Origin: Bacillota bacterium
GTDB lineage: Bacteria; Bacillota; Clostridia; Christensenellales; Aristaeellaceae
NCBI GenBank assembly: GCA_023435435.1
Contig: JAEYRW010000109.1
Location: forward strand, 1-7,186
Reading direction: 5' to 3'
DNA length: 7,186 bases
Under the pieces are notes generated by a model. It saw nothing but the letters and a program-made list of their open reading frames with translations, did no database searches and was not told the DNA's origin. The first letter of the stretch is position 1, and the number at the start of each line of letters is the position of its first letter. The translations under genes were made by a program, and so were the position numbers. This document shows positions 1 to 5,819 of the stretch, piece after piece.

Positions 1-34
1 CCGCCCGGGCCCCCGGGGGGCCGGCCCCCCGCCG
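1..34. repeat. All-G/C palindromic stretch downstream of the solute-binding protein gene
   Basis: Every base from 1 to 34 is G or C. Positions 15-30 form a perfect 16-bp palindrome (six G, CCGG, six C). Read on the minus strand it lies about 20 nt past the stop codon of the solute-binding protein, so its RNA could fold into a very stable GC hairpin. That could end or attenuate transcription, or protect the mRNA 3' end. No U-tract is visible before the window edge, so an intrinsic terminator is only a possibility. Such runs are also prone to assembly error. Confidence 0.35.
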
Positions 35-49
35 TTTCCCATGCTGTTA

Positions 50-2062
50 CTAGTGCTCGTCGGGATTGTTGTAGTAGAGCTCCTCGAAGGAGAAGTTCCA
101 GCTGATGCCAACGCCGCCGGTGGGCACGTTGCCGATGTCGGAGTTCAGGATAACGCACTGCTGCACATTGTCCAGGGGCTCGATGATGTAGATGTGCTCG
201 CTCATCCACTGGGCCAGCTGCGGGAGGACCTCATTCACGGCCGTCTGCGGATCAACCGTAAACAGGGAGTTGATGGCAAGGCGGAAGTCCTTGTACTCCT
301 GCGGCGGCTCGAGGTAAGTGGCGTCGGTGGGGAGCTGGCCGGACAGGCCGCCCTTGTCGATCCATTGCGACCACAGGGGGGAGTTGATGCCGAGGCCCCA
401 GTCCTGCGCGAACCAGAGGGGCGTGGAGTGGAACCAGATCACGCGCATCGGGATTTCGTTGGCGGGCTGCGAGGTGCCGAGCAGCGTGGAATCGGTGGTG
501 TAGACGGCCGCCTTCAGGCCGATATTGCCCCAGAACTCAACGAGAAGCTCGGAAACGGGGATGATGTCGGAGCCTTCGGAAGCGTTCCAGATCTGCCACT
601 CGAAATGTTTGCCGGAGGGCGTCTCACGATAGCTGTCGCCGTCGATGTCCATCATGCCCATCTCGTCGAGCAGCGCGTTGGCGGCATCCACGTCGCCGGA
701 GCAGTCATAGTAGGAGTTGTGCTCGGCAAAGCCCTTGTAGATGGAGTCGATGATCTCGTCCGCGTCAATGGCCTTGACCAGCGCCTGACGGAACCGGATG
801 TCGTTGACGACTTCCTGCCACGCCTGGGAGGCTTCGTCGTCCTTGATGGTGCCGTCGGTGTTCATGCCGTAGTTCATGTTGATGCCGATGGAGGTGGGAT
901 GCACGTGCATCGACGTGGTGTAGGCGGTAATGCCAGCCTTTTCCTCGTTCTCGCGATAGAGGGAAATATTATCGATGGAGGCGGACTCACGCGCGAAGTC
1001 GGCTTCGCCGGACATGTACTTCATCTGAACCATCTCCATGTCCTCGACGAGGGTGGAGGTGATGTAGTCGAAGTAGGGCAGCTGCTGGCCGTCCGCGTCA
1101 ACCTTGAAGTAGTAGGGGTTGCGCACCCAGGTGGTAATGCCGCCGTCGGAGGACTGCATGTACCAGGGGTAGAGAACCGGCATATTCTGGTCGATGAGGC
1201 CCGTGAAGAACACGCTGGTGAGCGCGTCGTTGGGGTCGGTGAGTTCCCAGTTGGTCATGTCAACCTGGTTGAACACGAAGGTCCAAACGCCTTCTGCGGT
1301 GGGGTCGTCATAGCCCATGGCGGCCGCGAAGGGTTTGATGAACTCGTAGTAGGCGTCCAGGGAGCCGTGGCACTCCTCGGCAAAGTCCTTGTGGAACTGC
1401 TTGAGGAAGTGAGCGGGCTTCAGAAGATCCGTGTAGCCCTTCCAGCCGGCGATGGAGAGGTGAACGGGGAAGCCGCCGTAGCTGGACTTGAACGCGAGGG
1501 TGAAGGTCTCATCGTCCACCACCGTGAAGGTGAAGGGATCGCCCGCCGCGCTGCCGCCGTCACGCATATAGGCAGCGACGATGGGGGTCAGCTCGCTGTT
1601 GAACACGAAGCTGTTGATGCCGAACTCGAAGTCTTCCATGGTCACTTCAACGCCGTCGGACCACTTGAGGCCCTTGCGGATCTTGAAGGTGAACAAGGTG
1701 TTGTCCTCGTTGGCTTCGTAGGACTCGACCACGTTGGGCGTGATCACGTCGCTGTTGACGGATTCGCAGGTGAGAAGGGCCTCCTCCTGACCAACAAAGC
1801 CATCCGCGTCCCAGTTGACAACCTTCGTCGCCAGACGCAGGGTGCCGCCGTAGTTGCCGACCTGCAGATCCAGATAGTCCGGATGAATCTCATCCACAAG
1901 CTTCGGAACCTCGGGCAGACGGTCCGCGACGGCGGGCAGCGTGCCATTGGCAACGGCCTCATCGAACATCGGAGCCTGCGAGTAGGTTCCCTCGGCGGAC
2001 GCCGTGAACGCGCACACGCTCACGATCATCGCAAGGACAAGCAGCCAGGACAGTTTCTTCAT
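50..2062 (-). CDS. ABC transporter family-5 extracellular solute-binding protein
   Basis: This is the binding subunit of an ABC importer of the oligopeptide/nickel/oligosaccharide type (SBP_bac_5). It has 670 residues, complete at both ends, at the long end for the family. Residues 1-23 form a signal peptide: KK near the start, a hydrophobic core over 4-16, and a likely signal peptidase I cut after ASA at 21-23. Cys17 is preceded by VSV, a poor lipobox. The mature domain opens with GGTLRLATK (72-80). The family signature follows at about 109-147, with PNVVESYE then FKIRKGLKWSDG. RNPYYFKVDADGQQLPYFDY lies at 314-333, and DIRFRQALVKAID at 421-433. The NPYY-KVD-G-QLPY pattern is, from memory, common in the large family-5 proteins that bind oligosaccharides, so a sugar ligand is inferred, not shown. 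The ATG follows GGGAGGT by about 8 nt. The gene ends in tandem stops TAG TAA. Permease and ATPase genes are not in view and may lie beyond the left edge. Confidence 0.93.
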   Translation of the reverse strand: MKKLSWLLVLAMIVSVCAFTASAEGTYSQAPMFDEAVANGTLPAVADRLPEVPKLVDEIHPDYLDLQVGNYGGTLRLATKVVNWDADGFVGQEEALLTCESVNSDVITPNVVESYEANEDNTLFTFKIRKGLKWSDGVEVTMEDFEFGINSFVFNSELTPIVAAYMRDGGSAAGDPFTFTVVDDETFTLAFKSSYGGFPVHLSIAGWKGYTDLLKPAHFLKQFHKDFAEECHGSLDAYYEFIKPFAAAMGYDDPTAEGVWTFVFNQVDMTNWELTDPNDALTSVFFTGLIDQNMPVLYPWYMQSSDGGITTWVRNPYYFKVDADGQQLPYFDYITSTLVEDMEMVQMKYMSGEADFARESASIDNISLYRENEEKAGITAYTTSMHVHPTSIGINMNYGMNTDGTIKDDEASQAWQEVVNDIRFRQALVKAIDADEIIDSIYKGFAEHNSYYDCSGDVDAANALLDEMGMMDIDGDSYRETPSGKHFEWQIWNASEGSDIIPVSELLVEFWGNIGLKAAVYTTDSTLLGTSQPANEIPMRVIWFHSTPLWFAQDWGLGINSPLWSQWIDKGGLSGQLPTDATYLEPPQEYKDFRLAINSLFTVDPQTAVNEVLPQLAQWMSEHIYIIEPLDNVQQCVILNSDIGNVPTGGVGISWNFSFEELYYNNPDEH

Positions 2063-2070
2063 TTTCCTAC

Positions 2071-2077
2071 CTCCCTG
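2071..2077 (-). promoter_or_regulatory. Ribosome binding site of the solute-binding protein gene
   Basis: On the minus strand GGGAGGT precedes the ATG at 2062 by about 8 nt, which supports this start and the signal peptide that it creates. Confidence 0.75.
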
Positions 2078-2100
2078 TTGTTTACATTGCGCCTCACGCG

Positions 2101-2114
2101 CAAAACGTTTTAAA
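2101..2114. promoter_or_regulatory. Palindromic operator candidate (LacI-family-like core) in the binding-protein leader
   Basis: AAAACGTTTT at 2102-2111 is a perfect 10-bp palindrome with the central CG typical of LacI-family operators, including the core of catabolite-control (cre) sites. It lies about 10-20 nt downstream of the predicted start of the binding-protein transcript, where a bound repressor would block elongation. The flanks match the cre consensus poorly: the outer G and C are absent. A specific sugar regulator is therefore as likely as CcpA. No regulator of this family is encoded in the window. Confidence 0.35.
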
Positions 2115-2127
2115 ACCTCGTGTACAT

Positions 2128-2156
2128 ATAATACTTCAACTCTTAAACTTTTTCAA
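2128..2156 (-). promoter_or_regulatory. Sigma-A-type promoter of the solute-binding protein gene
   Basis: On the minus strand, TTGAAA (-35, plus positions 2151-2156) and TATTAT (-10, plus positions 2128-2133) are separated by exactly 17 nt. Each hexamer matches five of six consensus bases. Transcription would start near 2121, leaving a leader of about 59 nt before the ATG. The A-rich minus-strand tract upstream of the -35 (about 2165-2183) could act as an UP element. Confidence 0.7.
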
Positions 2157-2286
2157 CAGTATTTGTCCATTTCGTGTTTTTTTCGGCACTTTTATTGAAT
2201 TTATAGCTCTGTTTTTGTTAATATCGCTGCTCAAATCCGTTCAAAAAGGTTGGCATTTCTTTGTCAAACGCTGGGAACGGGATATA

Positions 2287-2314
2287 TTGACGGAAAACGG
2301 CAGACGTGTATAAT
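2287..2314 (+). promoter_or_regulatory. Sigma-A-type promoter of the rsuA-rsmC-GH28-lysR cluster
   Basis: TTGACG (2287-2292) and a perfect TATAAT (2309-2314) are separated by 16 nt. The predicted start, near 2321, is almost on top of the ribosome binding site at 2322-2327, so the leader would be only about 14 nt. It is the only good promoter seen before the four tightly packed genes, so it probably serves them all. Confidence 0.72.
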
Positions 2315-2334
2315 GAAAGACGGAGGGTGATGAA

Positions 2335-3042
2335 ATGAGGCTTGACAAGGCGCTGACGCTGTTTGGACTCACCCGGTCGCAGGCGCGAAAGGCGGTGCTG
2401 GACGGACGCGCGTGGGTGCGCGGCGAAAGCGTGCGCGACGCGGGCTTAAACGTAACGCCGGAGGAAGTAAAGCTGGACGGCCGAACCGCGGAAGCGGCGG
2501 GAGAGACCCACCTGATGCTCCACAAGCCCGCCGGATACCTCACCGCCACCCGGGACGGACGCGCGCAGACCGTCATGGAGCTGCTGCCGGACGCGTACGC
2601 GCGGGCGAGGCTCGGGCCGGTGGGGCGGCTGGACCGGGACGTGACGGGGCTTTTGCTCCTCACGACGGACGGGCAGCTGGCCCACAGGCTCATTTCGCCC
2701 AAGCGGAACGTCGAAAAGGTTTACGAAGCACAGGTGGAGGGGAATTTCACCGAGGCGGAAGCGGACGCGGTTCGCGCGGGCATTGCGTTTAAGGACTTTA
2801 CCGCAAAGCCCGCGCGCGTGGAAATTCTTGGCCCGGGACGCATCCGGCTGACCCTCACCGAGGGAAAATATCACGAGGTCAAGCGCATCTGCCAAAAAGT
2901 CGGGCACCCGGTGATCCGGTTGAAACGACTTTCCATCGGCGGCGTTTGGCTGGATCCGGCGCTGCCCGAAGGCGCGTGCCGCCCCCTGACCGGGGAGGAA
3001 GCCGCGCTCCTTTACGGGGTCGCGGGAATGGAGGAAGTATGA
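2335..3042 (+). CDS. rsuA: 16S rRNA pseudouridine synthase, RsuA/RluB/E/F family
   Basis: This enzyme isomerises a specific uridine in rRNA to pseudouridine. In E. coli RsuA the target is U516 of 16S rRNA. The 235-residue length matches RsuA closely. An S4 RNA-binding domain covers about residues 1-48 (MRLDKALTLFGLTRSQARKA). The catalytic domain starts at HLMLHKPAGYLT (59-70). The signature GRLDRDVTGLLLLTTDG (97-113) carries the expected catalytic aspartate, D100. EGKYHEVKRI (176-185) and the C-terminal IGGVWLD and RPLTGEE (216-222) also match RsuA as I recall it. The RsuA group is favoured over RluB/E/F by overall layout, but the exact rRNA site cannot be read from sequence. The ATG is preceded by GGAGGG with 7-nt spacing. 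The gene overlaps the next by ATGA and is first in its cluster. Confidence 0.92.
   Translation: MRLDKALTLFGLTRSQARKAVLDGRAWVRGESVRDAGLNVTPEEVKLDGRTAEAAGETHLMLHKPAGYLTATRDGRAQTVMELLPDAYARARLGPVGRLDRDVTGLLLLTTDGQLAHRLISPKRNVEKVYEAQVEGNFTEAEADAVRAGIAFKDFTAKPARVEILGPGRIRLTLTEGKYHEVKRICQKVGHPVIRLKRLSIGGVWLDPALPEGACRPLTGEEAALLYGVAGMEEV
3030..3034 (+). promoter_or_regulatory. Ribosome binding site fixing the methyltransferase start
   Basis: GGAGG lies 4 nt before the ATG at 3039, inside the end of the rsuA-like gene. It supports the start at 3039 over the upstream in-frame ATG at 2946, which would add 31 residues unlike the family and deep within rsuA. Confidence 0.6.
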
Positions 3043-3635
3043 GCGAGCACTACTATACCAAGACCCCCACGTCCGAACACGACGAGCGGGAATTGACCGC
3101 CGAAATTCTGGGCCTGAACCTGCGGTTTCTGACGGATGCGGGCGTGTTTTCCAGGGACGGAATCGATCGGGGCACCCGCGCCCTCGCGGAGGCCATGCCG
3201 CCTCTTTCCGGGCGGGCGCTGGACCTGGGCTGCGGTTGGGGGGCTGCGGGGATTCCTTTGGCGCTCAAAAACCCGGATTGCGCGTTTGTGCTCACCGACA
3301 TCAACGAACGCGCGGCGGAGCTTGCCGCGAAAAATGCGCGCCGCAACGGCGCGGAAAACATCTCGGTGGTGACCGGCGACGCGTTCGAGGCCGTCGAGGG
3401 CGCTTTTTCGGCCATCTTCACCAATCCGCCCATCCGCGCGGGCAAAAAAAACATCTACGCCATGTTTGAGGGCGCCCGGGACAGGCTTCTGCCGGGCGGG
3501 GCGCTTTTCATCGTCATTCGCAAGCAGCAGGGCGCGCCCTCGGCGCTGAATTTCCTGCGCGAAGCATTCGGAAACGCCGAGGTCATCGACCGCGCGGGCG
3601 GATTTTGGGTAATCCGCGCGGCGCGGGAGGGATGA
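3039..3635 (+). CDS. rsmC: Class I SAM-dependent rRNA methyltransferase, RsmC/YbxB type
   Basis: This is a 198-residue Rossmann-fold methyltransferase of the MTS group, with a single catalytic domain like B. subtilis YbxB; E. coli RsmC has a second domain. Opening residues MSEHYYTKTPTSEHDERE and TDAGVFSRDGID (32-43) are typical of this group. The SAM-binding motif I is LDLGCGWG (61-68), and the acidic residue for the SAM ribose is likely D87 in LTDINERA. The catalytic NPPI motif (129-132) is followed by RAGKK, and RKQQGAPSA (161-169) also matches YbxB from memory. RsmC makes m2G at position 1207 of 16S rRNA in E. coli. The same target here is plausible but not proven. It starts within the rsuA stop codon (ATGA) and ends 3 bp before the GH28 gene, so it is probably translated in series with both. 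Confidence 0.88.
   Translation: MSEHYYTKTPTSEHDERELTAEILGLNLRFLTDAGVFSRDGIDRGTRALAEAMPPLSGRALDLGCGWGAAGIPLALKNPDCAFVLTDINERAAELAAKNARRNGAENISVVTGDAFEAVEGAFSAIFTNPPIRAGKKNIYAMFEGARDRLLPGGALFIVIRKQQGAPSALNFLREAFGNAEVIDRAGGFWVIRAAREG
3626..3631 (+). promoter_or_regulatory. Ribosome binding site deciding the GTG start of the GH28 gene
   Basis: GGAGGG lies 7 nt before GTG at 3639. No in-frame ATG has comparable spacing. The nearby ATGs at 3632 and 3650 are in other frames. The site overlaps the end of the methyltransferase gene, which points to translational coupling. Confidence 0.72.
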
Positions 3636-3638
3636 GTC

Positions 3639-4808
3639 GTGACGCTTGAATGGAAGCGGGGCACATCGCTCCAAACGGCCCTCGACGCGGTGGCTGCGGC
3701 GGGGGGCGGCACGGTGTCCGTGGGGCCGGGAGAATACGCGTCCGGACCGGTCGCGCTGGCTTCCCACGTGGAACTGCGGGTGGAGACAGGCGCGCGGATC
3801 GACTTCTTCTGCGATCCCGCGAGCCCCGAGACGGTGGAGACGGAATTCGAGGGCATCGCCGGGGCGTGCGCGCGCCCGCTGATCTACGCAAGGGGCGCGA
3901 AAAACGTCCGGGTGACGGGCGGCGGCGTGCTGACCGGCGGCGGCGCAGTCTGGTGGGATCTCGTGCGGGCGGGGACACTGCGACGGCCGCGGCCGCGCTT
4001 TCTGCTGTTTGAAAGCTGCGATGGCGTTCTCGTGGAGGGAATCACCCTCGTCGATTCACCCTGCTGGACGATCCATCCGCTGAACTGCCAAAACGTCGAG
4101 GTGCGGTCCGTGCGCATCAAAAACCCCGCGGACGCGCCGAACACCGACGGCATCAACCCCGACGGCTGTAAAAACGTGGCCATCACGGACTGCGAGATCG
4201 ACGTGGGCGACGATTGCGTCGCCGTCAAGGCGGGCACCCGGATGTGCGAAGGCATCCGCATCGAGAATTGCCGGATGCTGAGCGGCCACGGCGGCGTGGT
4301 GTTGGGCAGCGAGACCACGGGAGGCATTCGCGACGTGGTCATCAAAAACTGCGCCTTTTTCGGCACCGACCGGGGCATTCGCATCAAGTCCCGGCGGGGA
4401 CGGGGCGGCGGGGTAACGCATGTGGTCGCCCGGAACCTCCAAATGGATGGCGTGGCGTGCCCCGTCGTTCTCAACATGCGCTATTTTTGCGGCGCGGGCG
4501 GAATGGAGGCGCACGTGCGCAGCGACGAGCCCCAGCGCGTCGGCCCGGGCACGCCTCATTTCCGCGACATCACGGTCAAGAACGTGCGCGCGAAAAACGT
4601 CACCGGCTGCGCGCTCTTCGCGCTGGGAATTCCCGAGGCGCGTCCCATGGGGATTGTGGTGGAGGATTTCGAGGCTGAACTCGTGCCGGGCAGGCCCTTC
4701 GCGCCCGCCATGGCCGAGGATGTGGGCGAGATGGAAGCGGAGGGCTTCTTCATCCGCGACGCGGACGTCAAAATGATCGGCGTGCGGGCCGAAAGGATGT
4801 CCATATGA
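3639..4808 (+). CDS. Glycoside hydrolase family 28 (polygalacturonase-like), cytoplasmic
   Basis: GH28 enzymes hydrolyse galacturonic-acid linkages in pectin and its fragments with inversion, on a right-handed beta-helix. All signature groups are present in order: NTD at 168-170 (with GINPDGC), GDDC at 190-193, GHGG at 216-219 within GHGGVVLGSE, and RIK at 248-250. These place the three catalytic aspartates (D170, D191, D192), H217, R248 and K250. Repeated short beta strands (KNVRVTG, VLVEGITL, NVEVRSVRI, NVAITDCEI) fit the helix. The protein has 389 residues. It has no signal peptide, so it should act in the cytoplasm on imported oligosaccharides, probably in exo mode. Its N-terminus is short and lacks the usual DFGA-GDG-TD element, starting instead at about the TSLQTALDAVAAAGGGTVSV strand. 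Exo-polygalacturonase is the best guess, but rhamnogalacturonan or another uronide substrate is possible. It overlaps lysR by ATGA. Confidence 0.9.
   Translation: MTLEWKRGTSLQTALDAVAAAGGGTVSVGPGEYASGPVALASHVELRVETGARIDFFCDPASPETVETEFEGIAGACARPLIYARGAKNVRVTGGGVLTGGGAVWWDLVRAGTLRRPRPRFLLFESCDGVLVEGITLVDSPCWTIHPLNCQNVEVRSVRIKNPADAPNTDGINPDGCKNVAITDCEIDVGDDCVAVKAGTRMCEGIRIENCRMLSGHGGVVLGSETTGGIRDVVIKNCAFFGTDRGIRIKSRRGRGGGVTHVVARNLQMDGVACPVVLNMRYFCGAGGMEAHVRSDEPQRVGPGTPHFRDITVKNVRAKNVTGCALFALGIPEARPMGIVVEDFEAELVPGRPFAPAMAEDVGEMEAEGFFIRDADVKMIGVRAERMSI
4792..4797 (+). promoter_or_regulatory. Ribosome binding site of the lysR gene
   Basis: AAAGGA, a moderate match, lies 7 nt before the ATG at 4805 and within the end of the GH28 gene. 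Coupling through the ATGA overlap probably supplements it. Confidence 0.5.
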
Positions 4809-5731
4809 CGCTTCAGCAGCTCAAGTACGTCATCGCCATCGCCGACTGCGGCTCCATCAGCGAGGCGGCCACGCGCCTGTACGTCGCGCAGCCAAGTCTT
4901 TCGGGCGCGGTAAAAAAACTCGAGGAAGAGCTGGGCTTCGCCGTTTTTCTGCGCACGTCCCGGGGCATCGCGCTCTCGGCGGACGGAGCGGAGTTTCTGG
5001 GCTACGCGCGCCAGGTGGCGGAACAGGCGGGGCTTCTGGAAAGGCGGTATCTGGCAAAAACGGCGCCGCGCAGGATGATCTCCATCTCCACCCAGCACTA
5101 CGCCTTTGCGGTCAACGCGTTTGTGAACCTTCTGAAACGCGCGGAGGCGGAGGAATACGAGTTTACCCTGCGCGAGGCGCGCACGGGCGAGATCATCGAG
5201 GACGTGCGCTTTTTCCGCAGCGAGGTGGGCATCCTCTACAAGAGCGCGTTCAACGAGCGGGTCATCGGCCGCCTTCTGCGCGAAAGCGGTCTCACCTTCC
5301 ATCCCCTGTTCCGCGCCACGCCCCACATCTTTGTCTGCCGCAGAAATCCCCTGGCAAGGCTTGCGTCCGTCACGCTCTCGGACCTGGAAAATTACCCCTG
5401 TCTGTCCTTTGAGCAGGGGGAAAACAACTCGTTTTACTTTTCCGAGGAAATCCTCTCCACGGCCTACCACAAAAAGAGCATCCGCGTTTCGGACCGCGCC
5501 ACCCTCTTTAACCTGCTGATCGGCCTGAACGGCTACACCATCTCCTCCGGCATCCTCTCCAGCGACCTCAACGGCGAGGACATCGTCTCCGTCCCTCTCT
5601 GCGCGGACGAGGACATGCTCATCGGCTGGATCGCGCCGGAACATGCCCGGCCCGGCCCACTCGCGCGGATGTACGTCGAGGAGCTCAAGGCCGTCATCCG
5701 GGATTACGGTGCCGACGTGTTATCGGAATAG
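4805..5731 (+). CDS. LysR-type transcriptional regulator
   Basis: This is a 308-residue DNA-binding regulator, full length for the LysR family. The winged helix-turn-helix covers about residues 1-60, with SISEAATRLYVAQPSLSGAV (17-36) as the recognition region and KKLEEELG leading into the wing. A linker helix follows (LGYARQVAEQAGLLERRYL), then a two-lobed effector domain from about residue 90. STQHYAFAVNAFV (95-107) and LREARTGEIIEDVRFFRSEV resemble, from memory, the streptococcal MtaR/MetR/CpsY subfamily that controls methionine and cysteine genes. The effector is unknown. It overlaps GH28 by ATGA, and 88 bp downstream is a MetE-like gene in the same direction. A likely binding site overlaps its own stop codon. 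Regulation of the pectinase operon is the alternative. The family call is firm; the regulon is inferred. Confidence 0.93.
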   Translation: MTLQQLKYVIAIADCGSISEAATRLYVAQPSLSGAVKKLEEELGFAVFLRTSRGIALSADGAEFLGYARQVAEQAGLLERRYLAKTAPRRMISISTQHYAFAVNAFVNLLKRAEAEEYEFTLREARTGEIIEDVRFFRSEVGILYKSAFNERVIGRLLRESGLTFHPLFRATPHIFVCRRNPLARLASVTLSDLENYPCLSFEQGENNSFYFSEEILSTAYHKKSIRVSDRATLFNLLIGLNGYTISSGILSSDLNGEDIVSVPLCADEDMLIGWIAPEHARPGPLARMYVEELKAVIRDYGADVLSE

Positions 5732-5742
5732 CCGATATCTAT
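5728..5742. promoter_or_regulatory. LysR-family binding site candidate (ATAG-N7-CTAT)
   Basis: ATAG (5728-5731), seven bases, then CTAT (5739-5742) gives a dyad with the T-N11-A core (T5729, A5741) of LysR-family sites. It has the same half-sites and spacing as the streptococcal MET-box as I recall it (TATAGTTTnAAACTATA), though the inner TTT/AAA arms differ. Its centre is about 60 bp before the predicted transcription start of the MetE-like gene, where LysR recognition sites usually lie. It overlaps the lysR stop codon. A weaker half-site, GGCTAT (5761-5766), overlaps the -35 region and is an inverted copy of ATAGCC (5728-5733). Confidence 0.5.
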
Positions 5743-5758
5743 GCATTGATTTTTGGAA

Positions 5759-5788
5759 TTGGCTATATCTCGCGCTTTGTGCTATCAT
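5759..5788 (+). promoter_or_regulatory. Promoter candidate of the MetE-like gene
   Basis: TTGGCT (5759-5764, four of six consensus bases) and TATCAT (5783-5788, five of six) are 18 nt apart. The predicted start is near 5795. The weak -35 and slightly long spacer are typical of activator-dependent promoters, and the -35 coincides with a possible LysR half-site. No S-box or other riboswitch fits in this 88-bp gap. Confidence 0.5.
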
Positions 5789-5804
5789 CCTTCCATACCG
5801 AAAT

Positions 5805-5810
5805 GGGAGG
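5805..5810 (+). promoter_or_regulatory. Ribosome binding site of the MetE-like gene
   Basis: GGGAGG lies 9 nt before ATG 5820 and 12 nt before the second ATG at 5823, which favours 5820. An in-frame reading as far upstream as 5643 lies within lysR and is not supported. Confidence 0.65.
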
Positions 5811-5819
5811 ATTTTAATC

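Larger units (their letters stand above)
2063..2334. other. AT-rich divergent intergenic region
   Basis: These 272 bp separate the leftward binding-protein gene from the rightward rsuA-like cluster. They are strikingly AT-rich compared with the GC-rich genes on both sides. The two promoters lie near opposite ends of the region and do not overlap. About 130 bp between the two -35 elements (2157-2286) hold no convincing ORF. They contain TTTGTCAAA, a 9-bp odd-centred palindrome at 2260-2268, and otherwise no clear dyad. No riboswitch was recognised. Confidence 0.6.

Noticed and set aside
41..2113. A 690-codon open frame on the plus strand, fully antisense to the solute-binding protein
   Set aside because: It is low in diversity (very rich in V, G, L, D, H) with no recognisable domain or start signal. 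The minus-strand frame has a signal peptide, family motifs, a ribosome binding site and a promoter. Long antisense frames are common opposite GC-rich genes.
2262..2267. A perfect TTGACA on the minus strand as a second promoter for the binding protein
   Set aside because: No acceptable -10 lies 16-18 nt downstream, and a much better promoter exists at 2128-2156.
4556..5644. A 362-codon open frame on the minus strand across lysR and the end of GH28
   Set aside because: It has no domain pattern and crosses two well-supported plus-strand genes; it reflects GC-biased codon use.
5732..5819. S-box (SAM) riboswitch before the MetE-like gene, as in B. subtilis yxjG/yxjH
   Set aside because: The gap is only 88 bp and lacks the stems and a terminator; promoter and LysR-type elements explain it better.
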